Shown here piece by piece: positions 60,043-64,000 of a DNA stretch of 64,000 nucleotides. The DNA lies in assembly GCF_029962835.1 (NCBI RefSeq), contig NC_080588.1, positions 29,497,501-29,561,500 on the forward strand, written 5' to 3'. Within the stretch, counting starts at the first letter, position 1, and every line of letters begins with the position of its first letter. This stretch comes from Magnolia sinica. Its lineage: Eukaryota > Streptophyta > Magnoliopsida > Magnoliales > Magnoliaceae. Under the pieces are notes generated by a model. The model saw only the letters and a list, made by a program, of their open reading frames with translations. It made no database searches and was not told where the DNA came from. The position numbers were made by a program, and so were the translations under genes.

Positions 60043-61796
60043 TATCAAGGTTTTTTATGACACACTTGTGTCAAATAAGATCATTGATCGACAAAATATA
60101 TACCCCATCCAATTGTACATTATATTTATGGCCTTAAATGAGTACATCAATGTTTTCACCAATTATCTCCAATTAGTTACGATAAGGCTTAGATGGTTAT
60201 GCATGAACTTAAATAAGTAAATCAATATCTTGTTCACCAATCTAAACTGAGGGTTACAATTTGGATAGTTTACAAGTTCCCATCTATCATCTACCCAGAG
60301 TATCAAAGTTCTTCATATTATTATAAGTCCTACATTACTAATACCGTCATACCATATCATATCATTATAGTCCTACATTACTAATACCGTTGTACTATAC
60401 AGTAGGGCAATTTGCCAGACTATTCATCATTGGCCTTGGCCAGCCCAGAGCTTGGATTTCAAGGCCAAACTCATACATGGAGCCAAGTTTGGTAGCCCAA
60501 GCCCTAGCCCTTTAGGATTAGGTCAGCATCCTCGCCCATTGCCACCCCTAACTAGTTGTAGGCAATAATGCTCCCTGAGTAAAACCCGATCAGTTTAATT
60601 TGATTATGGACCCAAAAAGTTGTTTGGACCATGGTTAGAAGACTAATATGCGACCCAACTCATTCAGCCCTGATTCAAGTCACGACTTGCTCGAGTCAGG
60701 GCTGAATTGGCCCAAGTCACCCGATTCAGGGTCGATTCATGGTATGGAACCAGAACAGTTCTGAACCCGAGTCAACTCTAACAAGTTGCACAGATTCCAA
60801 TCGAGTCTCAAAACCATGGTTTGTAATGCACAACTGAGGCTTGAACCAACTGCTATACTGGGTGTAATGGCCAACCAGTTCATCAATATGGAATTTTGGC
60901 ACGTCTGTATGCACTTGTACTCAAAAGAGAGGTGACTTCACTGTGACGCCTGCTCATCATGAACGTAGTAGAAAAACATCATCTGGCATTTATCATTGAG
61001 ACTCCTGGTTACAACAGAAAGATCTCAATTCAATTCACTTGTGCATCCAAACACAGCATAACTATTCATTGCAGACTTGGGAATGAGAGGGGCTGCCTAT
61101 TCCTGTAAAAAAGACAGTATTCTGGCCACATAGCAAGATGAGTAGACTGAATTGGTTTGAGACATTTGCAAGTGTTTTCGTCTGCCTTTGACAGCACTCT
61201 CAAAAAACACATTTCGATACCTTACAGGCGTGCCAAGTTGAGTGGACTTCTAAAGAGACCAATGCACGCATAGACAGAAATTTCTGCAAACTGTCCTTCA
61301 GCTCCCATTGTCGAAGAGAAATAAGTATGCCATCAGGCTCAAGGCCACAACAGTCTAAATATTCATTCATACAGGATGCTTCCCAAATATAGCTAAAAAA
61401 GCAAAAATAAGAAATTGCCCAGCATGTGATGTTTTAGAACCCCAAGAGGAGCTGGTAGACTTTTTGGGCTGGGACACCATGGGAACTATTTTTAAATTCA
61501 GACTGCCTGGGTCACAGGGATTTTCTGGTACAATCATTAACCGTTCCACCAAGATGATCCAAACCCTTTATAGCTTTTCCTTTTTACTACTTTTAATCGG
61601 TTCACTATTGAGGGCATGATGATGACATCACAGGTTGAACTGGTTGGACTGGCTGTCAGATGAGTTCGAACCGAGCCATCAGTTCAGGTTTTAAAATGAA
61701 GAAAACAAAGGCTTTATATACTGTGCCAAAAGCTTTTGAAATTTAAAGATAGGCCTGGGTATTATATTTTCCATTGAGAAGGCCAAGAGCAAGCAC
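60043..61796. other. No gene seen; likely includes the eIF6 3' UTR and downstream flank
   Basis: No protein was recognised. A direct duplication AGTCCTACATTACTAATACC occurs at about 60328 and 60369, and a hairpin is at 60661-60710. The bases next to 61797 must hold the 3' UTR of eIF6, but no AATAAA signal on the minus strand was found. Confidence 0.45.
60661..60710. repeat. Inverted repeat / hairpin
   Basis: ATTCAGCCCTGATTCAAG and its near reverse complement CTCGAGTCAGGGCTGAAT are separated by about 10 bp. It may be a stem-loop or a short transposon end. Confidence 0.6.
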
Positions 61797-62240
61797 TCAA
61801 ACATAGCTGTCAATCAATGATTTCCTCATCTCATCAACAATTGCACTTGGCTGAGCTTCTCTCAATTTGAAAACGCTTTCAATGACAGAGAGCTCCGTCG
61901 CTGTCGTGTCCGACCCACAGAAAGCTGTCCAGTCATTAACGGTCATTCCAGCAGCAATGACTTCACTGCCCCTGTTCACGGTTCCTGCAACAAGAGGGAC
62001 TTGAAGGAGCGTTGACAGTTCATCAAGGTCTTCGATAGATGTATGCGGATGAACCTGTTTGAACTGGGGGTGTTAGATTGGAGTCCATTAAACAGGTTGA
62101 AAAAAGCTTAGGTTTCTTTCATTTCTTACCAATCCACCTCTATTGGAGAATGCACAGTAACTACCAACAAGAATATTTCCAGCAATCGTCTGCCTGAACA
62201 CTTCTACTCCCAAAACATCTGCAATCAGCTCCTCAGTTTC
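61797..62240 (-). CDS. EIF6: Eukaryotic translation initiation factor 6 (eIF6), last two exons
   Basis: Two minus-strand exons. Exon 62240-62130 (37 codons) reads [20 protein letters not shown] to CAFSNRGGL. Exon 62054-61797 (85 codons plus TGA) begins [20 protein letters not shown] and ends [10 protein letters not shown]. The introns have proper AG acceptors (62241-62242 and 62055-62056) and a GT donor (62128-62129), and both junctions are in phase 0. This is about 122 of the usual 245 residues of eIF6, the ribosome anti-association factor that binds 60S subunits and acts in 60S maturation in nucleolus and cytoplasm. The frame is intact and strongly conserved, so I take it as a live gene. 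Earlier exons lie to the right of the window or were not recognised; their intron holds LINE fragments. Confidence 0.95.
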
Positions 62241-62480
62241 CTGGAACCATACAATCAATGAAACTCAACAGTGTTTAATAACTCGGGATCACTGAATTTT
62301 TATTTATTTTTCTTAACATTGATGAAGAGGCCACTGATTGTTTAATAAAGGTATTCATAAACACTGTGATGTGGACCAAAGAAGATTCCATATTGTTAAG
62401 GCTTATCATAATCCATCAATGTTTAAAATTAGGAACATGTCATTCAATGTGGATGGCACAATTCTAAGAAGATTGAAGTT

Positions 62481-62880
62481 TGGAAGCCACCTTCTGAAGG
62501 CAATTTCAAAGTTGACTTTGATGGTTGCTCATTTGGCAATCCTGGTATCTGTGTTGTGGGAGCCGTCATTTGCGTTCTGGATGAATTTCCGGGTCCCATC
62601 GGTATAAAAGACTTGAATGGATCCGAAGCTGCCACTCTACTACAGGGAACTTAAGTACTTGAGTAGCTCAACTTTCTTCCAGTAATTATTGAAGGTTAAC
62701 TCCCCAAATGCTCTCTTTGGGCCTCTCTAGCTCCTAACCGTGTAGGGTTGTTGATATCATGGACAATCCCTTAGACAGGTGCATACGTAGATTTGTGGCT
62801 TTATCCTGGATTCCTAGAGAGGCAAAGGAGGTGGCCGGCGGGCTTGCTAAATCTAGGGCATTGAAAGATAGACTTCTCCT
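62481..62880 (+). pseudogene. LINE-type RNase H domain fragment
   Basis: An RNase H-like segment reads WKPPSEGNFKVDFDGCSFGN then PGICVVGAVI, SEAATLL and, past stops, LNFLPVIIEG; another frame gives RFVALSWIPREAKEVAGGLA. This is the Asp-Gly-Cys-S-x-GNPG motif and the REAN-like end found in RNase H domains at the end of plant non-LTR elements. It lies in the eIF6 intron in the opposite orientation, with stops and a frameshift. Confidence 0.7.
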
Positions 62881-63077
62881 ATGGTATGGAATGTGTCCAT
62901 CCATGCTTCCACATGTTTTGTGATATTTGCATTCTTGTCATGTTTTTGTCATGAAGTTGTTGCATTTGTTTCTCTTGGGTGGGGGCTTCTCCCACCTCGT
63001 AATTTTGTTTTTTCCAGCAAATTTTTTGAATTACCCCTAAAAACTGGTCAGCATGTAAAAATAATGGCTCCCAAAAG

Positions 63078-63080
<3 letters not shown>

Positions 63081-63122
<42 letters not shown>
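63081..63122. repeat. (GA)n microsatellite
   Basis: A GA run of about 42 bp inside the probable eIF6 intron. Confidence 0.95.
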
Positions 63123-63126
<4 letters not shown>

Positions 63127-63553
63127 GGTAGCATCTGTTCAAAACCAATCTCCAACATGGATCTTCACACAGACCATGGTTAAACCATTCAAAGGCCCAA
63201 ATTTTCAAAGAATCATGTATGGATTATCAACTGACCCTGAAGAACCATGATCGAGATCTTGTTCGTAGTGGGCCACCATCATGGACCCCACATGAAGTCC
63301 TCTGTTTGAGTGACTCAAAAGTCAAGCTTGTTTATTTTAGACAGATTTTTTTCTTAGTTTTTACTTATTTAATTAGAGTTAAAAGTTTCAGTTACTATTT
63401 CCGTAAAGGCCTATTAAGTTAGCTTTCCAATGAACTCAAGATCATGCAACTCCAACACCGTATGAGCAAGTTATGGCAGATTTTCTGAGGATGTGCGTGG
63501 TTGTAATGGGATTAAGGAGTATTTTTGTCATTTATAATCTTCATCATTGTCAT

Positions 63554-64000
63554 CTAAGCCTCATCCCAACTAATTGAGGTCAGGTAAATGGATCCTTTTC
63601 TGCCGTTCCACTCAATCAAGGGCCATCACTTTCAGTTGGACCATAGGCCATCAAGCCTTTTCTTAGTACCTCCACCCACGTCTTTTTGGGCCTTCTCCTT
63701 ACCTTTTTAGAGCGTTCAAATTACAACAACTCACCGCTAACCAGCAGAGTTCTTGGTCTCCGTTGCACATGACCAAACCATCTAACTACTTTCACATCAT
63801 ATCTTATTACATATTGATACCACTTTTTTTCATACCACTCCTAAGTTCCTCCAAATGTATTCATTTCTAATTCTATTCTTCCTCATTTTGTACCCATCCA
63901 TCATAACATCCACATTTCAGCTCCACTCATCCTATCAGCACATTCCTTAATTGCACAACATTTTGTCCCATAAAGCATGGCTGTTCTTATAGCTATCCTA
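63554..64000 (-). pseudogene. RTE-type LINE, C-terminal end, runs off the window
   Basis: Minus strand, ending at a TAG at 63554-63556. The C-terminal words RKNRIRNEYIWRNLGVV, then a damaged region, then SIYLTSISWDEA and stop correspond to the family ending (IRNEDIxxKVGV ... ADPTxxxWDKA) of plant RTE-type LINEs. The matching plus-strand ATCCCAACTAATTGAGGTC is the well-known tail motif of these elements. Stops in between show decay. The rest lies right of the window. Confidence 0.7.

Noticed and set aside
61367-61552. 61-codon minus-strand frame downstream of eIF6
   Set aside because: No similarity to known proteins; probably in the eIF6 3' UTR or flank.
1-64000. tRNA, rRNA or snoRNA genes
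   Set aside because: I looked for tRNA-like T-loop GGTTCGANTCC words and cloverleaf context and saw none that held; a tRNAscan run would settle this.

Overview
This is a piece of a plant nuclear genome, almost certainly an angiosperm. The evidence is Athila-, Tekay- and Copia-type LTR retrotransposons with plant tRNA primer sites, a MuDR-type transposase, a CLE signalling-peptide gene and an intron-containing eIF6 gene. The exact lineage cannot be fixed from the sequence. The density of degenerate, nested retroelements points to a large, repeat-rich genome; a magnoliid would fit, but that is only a guess.

Only two host genes can be supported. One is a small intronless CLE peptide precursor on the minus strand (37293-37598). 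The other is the 3' half of eIF6 on the minus strand (exons 61797-62054 and 62130-62240), whose upstream exons lie beyond the right edge because two LINE fragments sit in its intron. Nearly everything else is transposon-derived.

Layout: 1-5594 is copy A of a giant LTR-like repeat (family 'X', 4.6-5.6 kb, TG...CA ends) inserted in the reverse transcriptase of a minus-strand Athila element (5595-10314). After a gene-free purine-rich spacer comes copy B of family X (10990-28594). Copy B is split by a 5'-complete, 3'-truncated Tekay-like Gypsy element (13034-22239), which carries an extra ORF ahead of gag, and by copy C of family X (22366-27773), which has a perfect 5-bp target duplication. From 28595 to 30929 no gene is visible. 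A nearly complete Copia element with perfect target duplications occupies 30935-36259 on the minus strand. A MITE-like element and the CLE gene follow. Then come LTR fragments and a decayed second Gypsy element (about 39400-46280, plus strand), a Copia-type LTR remnant with repeated TCGACC palindromes, and an AT-rich array of degenerate repeats (49370-51060). A MuDR-type transposase pseudogene (minus strand, 57066 to 51200) is split by copy D of family X (51872-56422) and abutted by a probable solo LTR (57071-60037). The window ends with eIF6 and the LINE fragments.

The transposon genes form no functional pathway; the layout is a record of sequential insertion. Athila, copy B and the MuDR gene were targets; family X copies, Tekay and the solo LTR came later. 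No new enzymatic or defence system is evident. The most notable items are the TSD-bounded family X with its TGGGCC arrays, the extra ORF in the Tekay element, and the unannotated-size CLE gene.
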